Notes under the pieces: model-generated
Told to the model about the DNA's origin: nothing
The model's database searches: none
What the model saw: only the letters and a program-made list of their open reading frames with translations
Shown here: positions 11,574-22,944 of the stretch, in pieces
How positions within the stretch are numbered: the stretch's first letter is position 1
Layout: each line of letters opens with the position of its first letter
Assembly (NCBI GenBank): GCA_003116995.1
Contig: BDSL01000058.1
Span: forward strand, 372,001-436,000
Direction: 5' to 3'
Length of the DNA stretch: 64,000 nucleotides
DNA from: Yamagishiella unicocca
Lineage: Eukaryota; Chlorophyta; Chlorophyceae; Chlamydomonadales; Volvocaceae
Made by a program: the position numbers and the translations under genes

Positions 11574-14148
11574 ATGGCGCACGCGGCTGTCCCTTGCAAA
11601 TTGCTTATAATCTGGATGCTTAGCTTTATGGCAGAAGGTGGAACCATCGCAAATCGTGAGTTGGCTTAACGGACGAGTTACTACAGCCACGGCATATCGA
11701 ATGACTACAGCCACAGCATAGTAACGGCGAGGTCGACTACAGTGTCAGAAACTCTTAGTCTTGTGCGTTGTGGCGCAGCATTCCAATAAACTCTGATCAC
11801 AATTCTGTTTTGCTGCATGTTTTGAAGAACAAGAACAGGCCGCTGGACGGCGTCACCTGACTGCAATCATTCCGCTGGTGAAAGGGCCGCCATCTCTGCC
11901 AAGGCCTCCTCGGCCGCACCCTTCACAGCCGCCGCATCCTCATCCAGTGCCGCCCCCACCGCGGCGTTCTCCACCGCCCAGAGAGTTCAAGTCGCCATCG
12001 CCCCCACGCCCTCCGCGCTCTCCTAGTCCACCGCCCCCACCCAGGCCGCCGCCACGAGCACGGTCACCGCCTCTGCTACCGACACCGCCGCGGCCATCGC
12101 CACCCCCACGGGCACGGCCACCACCCCGGCTGCCATCACCTCCACGGCTGCCATCACCTCCACGGCCGCCGCCACCTCCACGGCCGCCGCCACGGAACAC
12201 CCTGTCACCACTCCTACGGCCGCCACCGCCGATCACTTCGTCGCCACCTCCACGGCCGCCACCGCCGATTGCCCCGTCGCCACCGCCACGACCGCCACCA
12301 CTGTCACCACCGATTGTTCCATCACTACCACGACCGCCACCACCGACTGCTCCGTCACCACCGCCACGACCGCCACCACCGGCCTTGCTGCAGTCACGAC
12401 TCAATATGCCATCGCCACCGTCACCGCCGGCGCCGCCGCCCCCAACACCATGGAACGGAACCAACACGTCCTTAGGCGGTAAGCCTCCTCTGCCATGAGC
12501 TTGCTTTTCGCACGTCTGACCTCACAGCCTCCTAGGGTACGCGAGCTGCAGTGCACATGATCATCACTCTCGACCCCCATCGAAAACCGTAACATTGAGA
12601 GGCCCTACCTGGAGCCTGTTTGGTCTTGGGGGAGCTTCGATATCGCACCCTGCGGGGCACTACAGTGCCCTTGCTGGCGGCCAATTTTGGGTGCGCTTCA
12701 GCCGCATTAAGCGCGCACCTTTTAACCGATGTGATACTGCTAGGGAGGCCATGGCCATCACTGCTGTCTCTTTGCCGCACGTCCGCTCCCCCAATCCTGG
12801 CACCCCCGCTACCTAGCCAACCCCCTCACCATGCGCCTCCCGCCCGCCTGCCCGCTTCGCGCCACACCGACCAGGCGGTAACTGCCCCGACGTGCAAGCC
12901 GTGTTCGACACGGTGAACGTGTACCGAGCCCGGCACCAGGCGCAGCTGCTGCGATGGAGCGTGGACTTGGCCAATGCGTCAACGGCGTATGCCAAGGCAC
13001 TGGCCATCAAAGGATGCGCACTGAAGCATTCCTCCGGCAGCGGCTACGGCGAAAACCTCATGCAGGTACGGAGAAAGAGGTGCTATTTGCTCCAGTCGTC
13101 TCCAGTTTTTTAACGGTGCGGTGACGCCTCTGATAGCTGTCCCAATTGTTCCAGCGCCCATTTTTGTTGTTGTAACGATTACATTATTGTTATATCACCT
13201 ATGTGGTTACTGACTTTTGGGCTCCGTGTTGCTGGCGGGTCTGCAGTGGACTAAGGTCCCCAAGCCCGAATCGTGGGACGAGTGCCTCAGCTCGGTTCGA
13301 TCATGGTACTCCCAAGTCAGGCTGTACGATTTCAATGCGAAGTATGCCTTCTTTGACAACTGGCAGCATATTGTGGGGCACTTCACGCAACTGGTGAGTA
13401 CCATCTGAGCTAGACGTTTCCGTATCTTTCCGAAGCCAAAAAGCCCCAGTCCTGTCCCGTTCAACTCTCTTTATAACGGTACCTTAGGGTAGCATTCAAC
13501 GTAACGGTTCCTTAGGGTCCCGTTAGGTATAACGGTGCCTTAGGGTCCCGTTCGTTACAACGTTATAACGGTACGTTAGGGCCCCGTTCAGCTCTTTATA
13601 TGACGGTACCTATATCGGTAGAACCTGAATGTTTTGCAATCTGAATGTGAAGTGGTGCACCTAACGTTCAAATCCCGCAGGGCATAACTTGAGTGTCACG
13701 CCAGCCCCGGCACCGCGTACGTCTGCACTGCTTAACCCGGCCTCACCGGCGCCCGCCTGTGCTGTGCGCAGGTGTGGCGGTCCACTTCGACGTTTGGCTG
13801 CGGAGTCGCGACTGGCCAAGTGACGAAAAACTACAACGGAAGGGATTATGCTGCCGGCTGTAAGATGGTGGTGTGCAGATTCCAGGTGTCTGGCAACATT
13901 GGCACGAACGTCCACTTTGCCAACAACGGTATGCTGGGTCGCTTTTCGCCAATGGTCATTATGGATGAGCGACCAACTCTCGCCCTTTTCGGGCTGCTTC
14001 CAGATCCACACCGCCTGCCATGACTGCCTTGTTGGTAGGCTAGCTGCTGGCTTGTCCAATCGAAGTTCTTTCTTCTCCAAACTGGCATTTACCAACGCGG
14101 CCCATGCCCTCCGCAGTGTGGCCAAATGTGACGGCAATCGAGGTATGA
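11574..14148 (+). CDS. CAP gene 3: secreted proline-rich rod plus CAP/SCP domain
   Basis: Exons 11574-11655, 11828-12478 (an acceptor giving 11834 would also keep frame), 12875-13065, 13247-13393, 13772-13928, 14117-14148; about 419 aa. The signal peptide starts MAHAAVPCKLLIIWMLSF. Exon 2 carries AAGRRHL and then a rod of PPPRPPP, SPPPRP and PPPPIAPSPP motifs. The CAP domain (about residues 245-409) has KHSSGSGYGENLMQ, WYSQV and GHFTQL followed by VW across the splice. The residue matching the second tetrad Glu is therefore Gln. The last exon encodes VWPNVTAIEV. It is closest to gene 4 in signal peptide, rod style and exon lengths, although the two lie on opposite strands facing each other. 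Confidence 0.86.
13165..13190 (-). repeat. diverged LINE-3'-end-like repeat in intron 3 of CAP gene 3
   Basis: On the - strand it reads TGTAATCGTTACAACAAC, a variant of the core and tail seen elsewhere. Confidence 0.45.
13461..13612. repeat. short tandem repeat in intron 4 of CAP gene 3
   Basis: About four imperfect copies, roughly 36-45 bp apart, of a unit holding ATAACGGTNCCTTAGGGT and CCCGTT. It lies between CAP exons 4 and 5. Confidence 0.75.
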
Positions 14149-15454
14149 TCGAGCGATCTGGAGGTACTACAACCCAGGAAGGCCAACCGGCGAGCTGGGG
14201 AGCTAGCACCATGTTCCGGCTTTGGGCCTGTTTTGATAGATTCAAAACGAATGCAAACGCATTAAAAACGAATGCAAACTCAGGATACGGTTTCTGCGAC
14301 GTCGAAGTACCAGCTGTTGTTGCTTGTGTCCAGACCGTTTACAGGAGACATCAGCATCTGGGACATCCTACGAATGATGGCCCATAATGAACACTGCTCG
14401 GACCATCCACGATAAGGCATGATCGTATCCATGTTCATGGAAGCATGGTTGATTGGTATGGTACGGCATGGGTAGTTTGCGGAACCTCTCTCAGGCTTTG
14501 ATGTGGGAGTACGTGCACGCTATGTGCGTGTTGGTTCATTGCGTAAGGGCAGGTTATGGGTGAAATGCATGCCGCTGAGCGTTGTGTCGCATTGTCGTTA
14601 ACCACCACTGATATTACGGTCTGATTCAGGATTGGACCCTGTTGGACTGACCCTTTATTTACAGCGATTGTCCTGCGTAAATTTTTTCGGATCAGTAACA
14701 TTAATATTGCGTGTAGCGGTCATGGCCTATGTGTGTTTGTTGACAATGATGAAGAACAACGCAGAAGCGTGATGCAGGTTACCTTCAATTCAGAGACATC
14801 CGATCATGGGGCAAGAAGAGAAGATCGATTGGCTGGCGTGGCACAGTCAGCATTCCGTGACACAATGCAGGCAATAATGTCGGTTGTAGAGCTTGCGGCG
14901 ATGGGCTCCAGACCAAACCGTCTGTTTTCCGGAGTGGGAATATTGTTTGGACAAGGTTCTAAGAGGAGCTCACATCCGACATGTTGACCGACGTGTGCAG
15001 CCTCTCAAGGGCTATATATCCGCGCACTACAGGCAGGGGAGCAAAATAGCATGGCATCAACGACCCCTGTTACTGACGATTTGACTCGGGACGCTATGAA
15101 GCGGAGGGCACATGGCATTCTGGGTTTTTAATCGAGGATGGAGTGGACGGTTTCTTTGGGGGTAGCCAATATGCTGACCAGGCCGCCCTTGCGGTCGTCA
15201 CCAGTTTCAGCCGCTGCGTAGTTCGGTCAAGTCTGCCACAATTGAGCAGTAGGATTGACTAGTGCGCTGTAGGCAGCTGCAATCATATTTTTGCGAGGTG
15301 TAACATGTGTCAAGCTCGGCAATGTGGTCCGGACCCAGTTTGCACTGCGACGTGGCCCGGATTGGATTCGCCAAAGTGGCACGGATTGGATTCGCCAAAG
15401 TGGCGCTGTCTGGCCGGCGGCGTACTCAGTGCGAAGCCTAGCCCGCCTATCCAG

Positions 15455-15485
15455 GTAGTAGTAACTGTTACAGTGGGCCCAGACC
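15455..15485 (-). repeat. LINE-3'-end-like short repeat, intergenic
   Basis: On the - strand it reads TCTGGGCCCACTGTAACAG followed by TTACTACTAC, the same layout as the intronic copies with a T-for-A change in the tail. Confidence 0.55.
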
Positions 15486-17517
15486 GTGAAGTTGAGTGAG
15501 CCATCGAGCGCATCGCCTGACACTGAAAGAGACGCAGGAAAAAGAACAAACCAGTCGGCCGAGAACCGGCAAATTAACAGAACCCCGAAGCCCAGAGAAC
15601 AAACCAACCTCAGGGGCACAGGCCAGCCGAGGCCTAATCAACCAACCTAAGAGCCCTAACAGCCCAGCAACCGACGAACCATCGGAACCAGCCGCCTCTC
15701 ATCCCAAAAAGCACGGATTGTGGGGGATGGCCTAATCGACTTCTCACGTCTCATCCGACTTCTCACTTCCTCCGTCTCCTTCAGTGGTCAGCAATGCTTC
15801 CAATGGCTGGGTGCCCGTTTGTCATGTGTCGCCCAACCGCCTTGCTGCGACACAGGACGAGGTGTCAAGCCCTATCTTCGGCACGTGCATTTCGTGTACA
15901 GCTGGGCCGTATGACTCGACTGCCTGTTGCTGTTGTTGTTGTAATCGTTGCTGTGTTACGTGTTTATCTGTAGTATTGCATCACGAGAGGCATGGCTTGA
16001 GTGCTGCGCTGGCAGCTGCGCGGTAGCTGTCGGTTGGTTCTGGAGCCACAGGCTCCAGGCAGGAGAACAGTACGGCGGGGGCACGGCCTGGCCCCACTTT
16101 CAGAGCGCAACACCGATTGTCTCGGTGCTACGACAAGTTGAAGTAGAGTATAGTGGCGTGATCAACCATTGTCGCGCTCGCAAACAGCTCGGCGCTATCC
16201 GCAACCACCCTCAACAACCATATAGTCCCCACTAGGCTGATCCCCTAGTGCTTATTGCCGCTGGCTGGTATAGCTAACGGATTTAGGACGGAGAGGCCTT
16301 GCAGGCCGGGAAGCTAACACCTCCGATCGGGGCCAATTAGCATCGCGCATGGCTTGACAAGAGCCAGCCGGGACGCGCCAGCCACAGGGGAAAACTTGCG
16401 ACGGTACAACCAACGGTGTGAGTCCAGCGCGCCGTAATCGTGTGTATAAATGCCTAGACAATGGGTGAGGTTCTTGTCGGCAGGGGTCCTTGTCGACATT
16501 GGGGGAGCACTCTTTGATGCTGCAGGATCCCGTGAAACCTTTAGGTAGGAGTAGTATTTACAATCATCGAGGTAGAGATGACGTGTGTATGGCATGCAAT
16601 CAGAGTTAAGCAAACCTTACAGTGCTCGTAGCTGAAGCGGCTGCTTAACTACCAGTTAAAAGCCCTACCTTCGGGTCTAGGTAACACAATTTCTGTAGGG
16701 AATGTTGGGTGTTCAACTCCACCAGAAACCAACGGATATTGGAGTAGTAGGTACGTCAGTACTACAGTAACAACGATTACCAACCACAACAGTGCACTTA
16801 TGTTGGCAGCTAGCCCATAATCCTTATGTCACAGTCGCACAATCGAATGTTAATGGGCCTGTGTGCATTGAATTTTTCCAAGAAATATGACTTAACTTAA
16901 AAAAACACATCTGCATTTCACGCCTTGCAATGTTGCGAGCTCCCGTCCCAACATCGATGTATAGTGACATTACTGGGGAACGTCACGTCCAAAACGCCAT
17001 GTCGAAAACAACACGATATACACACTGCGACATGTCAGCGAACAAAACTCCACTTGTCGCGAGGTCTGCACCGTACGAACCATCAAGCGCTGCGGACCCA
17101 AAGTGTACGAATCGAGCACCCCCTTATCGACTACCCCTACCCATTAATGACGCCATACGTTATGGACGCGTATAACGTAACTAGACTATAATTGTTACCG
17201 GAACCTAAATTGACTCCTAATGGCCTCCTATAGCTCGCATAAATAAAGATATGAAGTCATGCCATGCCACGATTGTGCACGTCGGACAGCTAGCCGATCC
17301 TTTGGGATCGGAGGTGAAGCCTGCTATAACTAGAACCAATCCTCAACGCATTCGTCATCTACTGCAATTGCGCGTTATAAACCGAAAAGCGCGACTAGTT
17401 TATTTAGCATATATACATCGCTTCCCGGGGCTGACGCTCCGTAGCTGACAGATTGAAAACCGTGCATGCGCCCGTAAAATCATTATACAGACACACAGAT
17501 TCAGCACACGCTGAACA

Positions 17518-17522
17518 TTACA
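17518..17522 (-). promoter_or_regulatory. possible polyadenylation signal TGTAA of CAP gene 4
   Basis: TGTAA on the - strand, 35 nt beyond the stop of CAP gene 4. This agrees with the volvocine signal and a short 3' UTR. Confidence 0.4.
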
Positions 17523-17556
17523 ACATCGATGGCTCGTATTCCTCCAGAGAAGCACC

Positions 17557-19684
17557 TCAATAATCGGCCGCGGTTATGTTCGGCCAAACTGCAATCATAC
17601 GACATGGAGTTAGGGAGCGAGGATATGTTTGGAGTCGTTGGCAAATGCATAGGACGAGTCCAACATATTGAAGCCCAGTTATGGCATGCATGCCGTTATT
17701 CACGCACCGCACAGGACTGCATGCAGATTTATTAGTACACGGCGCTGCGGACAACCAATCGATTGGCCAAACGTAAAGAAAATATGCGTACCGTTTTTGA
17801 AGAAGTACATGTCGTTTCCAAGGTTGCCTGGAGACTGGAATCTGCACACCACAATTTTGCAGCCGCCGACGTAGTCCCTCCCATGAAGTTCTTGGATGAC
17901 ATCGGAGGTCGCAACGCCGCAGCCGAAAGACGAGGTGCCGCGCCACACCTGCACCCGGTAGGAGCGGGGGCCGGGCTGGCTCGGTTCAGCTGATGTGCCT
18001 AGTGCGCAGTGAAGCAAGGTGTAGCACAAATGGGAACAAGACTTGTCCGTGCCATTACAGGAATTACGTACCCGAAGCCCGGTTTCCCTCCCGCAGTGAA
18101 CGCTGCGAACACCGCGATACTCACCAACTGCGAAAAGTGTCCTGTAGGCAGTTGCCAGTTGACGGTGAACGGCTGTGTCGTATTGAAGTCGTACATGGCG
18201 ACCTGGGAGTACCAGCTCCGAAGCGAGCTGAGGCACTCGTCCCAATCCTTGGGCTTGGGGACCTTGATCCACTGCGATGCAGGCAACCGTCAACCGAGGC
18301 ATTTGTCAACCCGACCGTCAACTAAGTCAGCCACGTATTGCGGCCTTCAGCAGGCTACAGCTGCACGATTACATGGCAACTGTATGCAGATGTGGTTCCG
18401 CCTTGCCCTCGGCGTCCTTACCTGCATCAGATTTTCGCCAAAGAGTTGGCTACCGGCGTGCTTCAACCTGCATTTCTTCGCCAACACCTTTGCATATAGC
18501 ATTGACGAATTAGCCAAGTCTACGCTCCACCGCAGGGGATTCGCCTGGTGCCGGGCTCGGTACACGTTTATCTTGTCGTACACGGCTTGCGCGTCGGGGC
18601 AGTTACCGCCTGGTCGGTGGGGGGAGCGGGCAGGCGGGAGGCACGAGTGTACGGCTAGGGGCCAGGAAAGGTAGGATGCTATATGCAACGAAAGCAAAAC
18701 GGGCTAGAAGAATTTACGATTCCGACAGCCTCATCCTTGGCTTTTACCACACCACCGGCAGTTATGAAGGCGGTCAGGCCTACCAGATCCTCACGATGCA
18801 ATTCGCTCCGGCAAGATACAAACCACGAATATAAGACATAAGCTGATTGAAGCTTGTTGGATGACAAATAACTTGCCTCCAAGGTACACGTTAGAGCCGT
18901 CTGGAGCAGGTGGCGGCTGCGAGGGTATTTCTGGTGGCCACATAGGGGGGGACGGTGGCGGCGGCCGTGCCCGTGGGGGCGGCCTGGGCGGTGGCGGAGA
19001 CTTGGGCGATGACGGTACGCGCGGTGGCGGCCGTGACCGTGGCGGCGGCCTGGGCGGTGGCGAGGGTCGTGACGGTGATACTGGTCGGGGCGGTGGCCGT
19101 ATCCTCGGGGGAGAGCTGGGTGGGGGCGAGGGCCGCGACGGTGGTGGCAACCGGGGCGGTGGCCGCGCCCGTGGCGGCGGCCTGGGTGGCGGTGGTGGAC
19201 TAGGAGAGCGCGGAGGGCGTGGAATCGATGGCGACTTGCGCTCTTTGGGTGGGGGAGAACGCCGCGGTGGAGGCGGCAGTGAAGGCCACTGTGTTGGCAG
19301 TGTCGGCTGTGACGGCGGCGGTGGCAGCCCGTCCAGGAAAGAGGACTGCATCATATGGCGCCGCCCGCCCGCCTCCTCTACTTCTACAGAACATGGGCCA
19401 CACCGGGAAAGGGCTGCTAAATTGAGATGATGGAATGTTATGGGACGGTTGCCACACAAGTAGTAGTAACTGTTACAGTGATTACAGACAAGACAGTGTG
19501 ACAATTCAAAACGGCATACAATTCAAAGCGGCATACATATCACGCCACAGCATGTCATATGCCCAGTATGCCGCTGCCAACACGTAATCTGGCTGCACTC
19601 ACGAGTGGTAATGTCCGCATTTGCCATCACGATGGATAGCAGACAGATGACAAGCGCTTTCAGACTGACAGCCTTATGCGCCAT
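17557..19684 (-). CDS. CAP gene 4: secreted proline-rich rod plus CAP/SCP domain, with a GC-AG intron
   Basis: Exons in coding order: 19684-19603, 19383-18877, 18609-18422, 18271-18125, 17948-17792, 17588-17557; 370 aa. The signal peptide starts MAHKAVSLKALVICLLSI. Exon 2 opens with EEAGGRRHMMQ and then a rod of PPPRARPPP, RPSPPP and PPPRSRPPP modules. Exon 2 ends at the same Leu-Gly-Gly position as gene 3, but the donor here is GC (GCAAGT) instead of GT. No in-frame GT is available nearby. The CAP domain (about residues 197-360) has KHAGSQLFGENLMQ, WYSQV (Gln at the second Glu position) and GHFSQL. The last exon encodes VWPNITAADY. An acceptor at 19380 instead of 19383 would also keep frame. 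Confidence 0.86.
19460..19489 (-). repeat. LINE-3'-end-like short repeat in intron 1 of CAP gene 4
   Basis: On the - strand it reads CACTGTAACAGTTACTACTA, in the sense orientation of the gene. Confidence 0.55.
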
Positions 19685-20132
19685 GGCTGTTAAGCGCACG
19701 GACGTTGCCGGACAGCTTGCGGCGGCGCAATTGTCGCAATGATAGCACACAGGGCACTCAACTGAACGTTATCAAAGTAAAGATTGAGGTGAGGTAACGT
19801 TACAGGATTGACGGAGGCTGCTCCGTACGATCGTTTATGCTACCAGGACGTACCAGGTCCGTCGGCCGAGTAAGTAAGCGCAACAACGTGTTAAGCGCAA
19901 ACGAGCACAGTGGAATATGTATAATGCATGATTTAGGGCGAGATTATATACCATCCCTGAAACTGTAGCCAGTTTAAACCGGGCGCGGATCCGGTCGGTA
20001 CCGACTGTTGCTACCTCCCCCCCAGGTAGCACCAGATAGGGAAGCAGTACAGAAGACGATAGTGGCTTCAAGAAACCATCAGAACAGCGTCCGATTGATA
20101 CGGACATACAAACAATATTATGTTGACGTTGT

Positions 20133-20701
20133 GAGAAGTCAAGGATACACCCCCGTCGCAACCCGTCCGAAAGCCGGTTAAGGAGGCGGACGGGACCATT
20201 TCGTACCATATATTTTGCGCGGCCCTGAAAGCGAAGACAAAACAAAGTTAAGTGATAACTGTGATGGACACGATCTGAGAAGTCAAGGATACACCCCCGT
20301 CGCAACCCGTCCGAAAGCCGGTTAAGGAGGCCGACGGGACCATTTCGTACCATATATTTTGCGCGGCCCTGAAAGCGAAGACAAAACAAATTTAAGTGAT
20401 AACTGTGATGGACACGATCTGAGAAGTCAAGGATACACCCCCGTCGCAACCCGTCCGAAAGCCGGTTAAGGAGGCCGACGGGACCATTTCGTACCATATA
20501 TTTTGCGCGGCCCTGAAAGCGAAGACAAAACAAAGTTAATTAATAACTGTGATGGACACGATCTGAGAAGTCAAGGATACACCCCCGTCGCAACCCGTCC
20601 GAAAGCCGGTTAAGGAGGCCGACGGGACCATTTCGTACCATATATTTTGCGCGGCCCTGAACGCGAAGACAAAACAAAGTTCAGTAATAACTGTGATGGA
20701 T
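20133..20701. repeat. 144-bp tandem repeat, four copies
   Basis: GAGAAGTCAAGGATACACCC starts at 20133, 20277, 20421 and 20565, an exact 144-bp period. The copies differ by few substitutions, chiefly in the A/T-rich part next to AACAAAGTTAA. The period equals 48 codons, so one - strand frame stays open across three copies. A stop in the fourth copy and the lack of any domain argue against coding. Confidence 0.92.
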
Positions 20702-20783
20702 CTTTCTAGCTAGCCAAATGTAACATCGCGAATCCTGGATGCGTGTCTCGCTTGCCGCTCAAGAGGTGATCACCTTCGCGTGA

Positions 20784-21987
20784 CTGTGGAACCTGCGATG
20801 GAAGAACCGGCACAACGAGGTCTTCTGGCGTCTGGTCGTCGATGATATTCCGCTGGAGGGTAACACGGCATGTTGCGGCGCTCCCCTGGAGGCCTGTGGG
20901 TGCAGGGAGTATCTTGCATGGGGCCGGCGCCGGACCGGTTTCCCCTCGCCGGCATCATTTCTGGCACTGCCATATTGATTGCCCGAGCGGCAGTGGATGT
21001 GCTGGAAGGACACCTTGCGTTGGTTTCTGTCCTCGGGCTGGGCGATCGGTCACTGGCCGCTGTGGGGCTGTGGCTATGGCAAGCCCCCACCGGCTGTGAG
21101 CGCTACATATGATGACGTTGCCCTCGTAGTGCGTTGACGTCAGCCGCTGCACGCTCCGGGTTTGTTTTACGCCGGCTGGCGGCGCCTTGCCCACCTGGGG
21201 GCGCCCAACTGTTGCCACGCGCATGCGCGCAGTTGACTGCGGTTGCGATATCTAGGCCCGCCTGCGGGATTTCGCTCAGCTAGGTACGCCGCGGGCCGGG
21301 TTGCAAGGAAAACCCGTGTACGAAGGAAAACCGTTGAGGACAGACGTTTCGAGATGCATGCCGCGGGCCGGGTGGGGTGCTGTTGGGGCCGCCCACCCGT
21401 TTCTCCGTGTGGTTTGTGGTCGCTTGTGGGCACTGGCGCAAACCTGCTGGCTGCAGGGCTCAGCCAGCACCCAGGGGCCCTGAGGGCTCCTGCCTGGTCT
21501 TCTTAATGGCGCAGCTTGTCCGCCCGTCTGGCGCCTCCTGGGCCCGTTGCTAATCCTAATCTTCTTCTCCAGTACGGTTTGCTTTCCTAGCTATTTCTGT
21601 TGTCTGTGACCGTGTTGGTGCCGTTGTGCTGAAGCTCTCTTTGCTGGCCGGCCTTCCGGATGGGGCGTTTTTTGCATGTGGGTGGTGTCCTGGGCCGCCA
21701 GGAGTTTCTGTCCCCAGGCCGTCGGCCCGGGCTGTCTAGTCCCACCGCCGTTTTCCCTGCGCTGGGTCTTGGGGCGCCTGGGTTGTCCTTCTTTGTCGGG
21801 GCCCCGCCCTTTTGGGCGAGGCGCGGTGTCCTCTTTTCCCTGTGCGTCTGCTGGCTGCTAGCGTCACGAGCTTATTTCTCCTTGTGATATGATATCCAAC
21901 ATCGGTCAACAATAGCCGTCAGTGTCAGGCGATGTGCCCGATGGTTCTTCTTTTTGGTCTGGAACCCACTGTAACCGTTTCAACAAG
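20784..21987 (+). mobile_element. decayed 3' end of a non-LTR (LINE) retrotransposon
   Basis: From 20784 the translation gives LWNLRWKNRHNEVFWRLVVD followed by a Cys-rich stretch (ACCGAPLEACGC). A different frame then gives HHFWHCHI and, further on, LWQAPTG. This order (LRWxNRxxEVFWRL, CxCG, HHFWxC, WLxQPP-like) matches the zinc-binding C-terminus of algal LINE reverse transcriptases, here broken by frameshifts and stops. The sequence to about 21987 would be its 3' UTR, ending in TGGAACCCACTGTAACCGTT and a CAAC tail. The assignment rests on remembered family patterns; the 3' end is inferred. Confidence 0.6.
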
Positions 21988-22334
21988 TACATCTGTCAGA
22001 GCAGAGGACCGCCGGCGACTCAACTCGACAACCATTAATCGTTGGTGGATTATGTCGAGTTCTAGGTAAGCTTGACGAGCAGGCGTGCCTCGTACGTCAC
22101 ACCATCTGCGACGAGAGGGTTACGACCAGAGAGTTCGGACTAGATGTGCGGAAGTTGTTTACTTTTACAAGCCTGCTTGCTGGAGCAGGGTGACAAGGCA
22201 ATAGTTATAAACCCGGATTTAAAATGAGTATGCGATCGCAAATGGCACATAATCTGGGGTTTGGAAAACACGATAACCCACATCCAGCATAGCGACCCGG
22301 AAAACTGAAGCCTAGCTTCAGGTGCACAGTTCAA

Positions 22335-22335
<1 letters not shown>

Positions 22336-22400
<65 letters not shown>
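22336..22400. repeat. CA dinucleotide microsatellite
   Basis: About 31 uninterrupted CA units. A second, interrupted CA-rich stretch follows at 22473-22510. Confidence 0.95.
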
Positions 22401-22401
<1 letters not shown>

Positions 22402-22944
22402 TATAGGAGAACGCTTCGGCGGCCTTTCCGTAAGGGCAGGGTAGCTCGTCAGGCCCGGTCAGATGATGTAAAACACACGCACACACAGGAACACACGCAC
22501 ACACACACGTAACCTGCACTTTTCGTTTCCGCACCGCACAACCCTGCATAGCTGATGCGCACATTAGTACGGCATCACTTCCTGCGTTGCAGGCATCCGC
22601 GTGAGGAGAAGCTATAGCGATTCTCTCACCCAAATAAATAGATAACGATATGTAAAAATATATATACAAGAACTTATGCAAGGTTTTGTATGTGTACGTA
22701 CCGGTATGTCTTTCGAATAAACGCTACCTAAACCGCTATGGTATTCGCTGCAGCACAGCAAGATATATTGCCGAGATTTCCATTTATGCAGAAGTCTAAT
22801 CAATCCACCCGTTAGCGTCCTTGCTTTGGGCGCCGCGGCAGTCAGCCGGCATCACACAAGAAGCACCTGACTGACACACGCACAGGGTCAGTTGAAAATA
22901 TATACCGCAAACCGGTAAGAACCGGCACCAGCTCCGAGCTTGCT

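Larger units (their letters stand above)
14149..17556. other. intergenic space between the two convergent CAP gene groups
   Basis: This is where the + strand group (genes 1-3) meets the - strand group (genes 4-9). I find no gene. It holds LINE-3'-end-like pieces at 15455-15485 and 15933-15955. An A/C-rich, Lys/Pro/Ser/Glu-coding open frame (15496-15735 +) has no recognised domain. Confidence 0.55.
19685..22944. other. intergenic between CAP genes 4 and 5: repeats and a LINE relic
   Basis: Contains a four-copy 144-bp tandem repeat, the decayed LINE 3' end and a CA microsatellite. No intact gene was found. Confidence 0.6.

Noticed and set aside
15496..15735. 79-aa Lys/Pro/Ser/Glu-rich open frame
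   Set aside because: A/C-rich low-complexity sequence next to a LINE-like fragment, with no domain. It is not called as a gene.
16629..16731. tRNA/tmRNA-like stretch with TTCAACTCCACCA
   Set aside because: No acceptor-stem pairing or full cloverleaf could be drawn; the resemblance is limited to a T-loop-like run.
20133..20701. CRISPR-like array
   Set aside because: The repeats are 144 bp, contiguous and without unique spacers; this is a tandem repeat.
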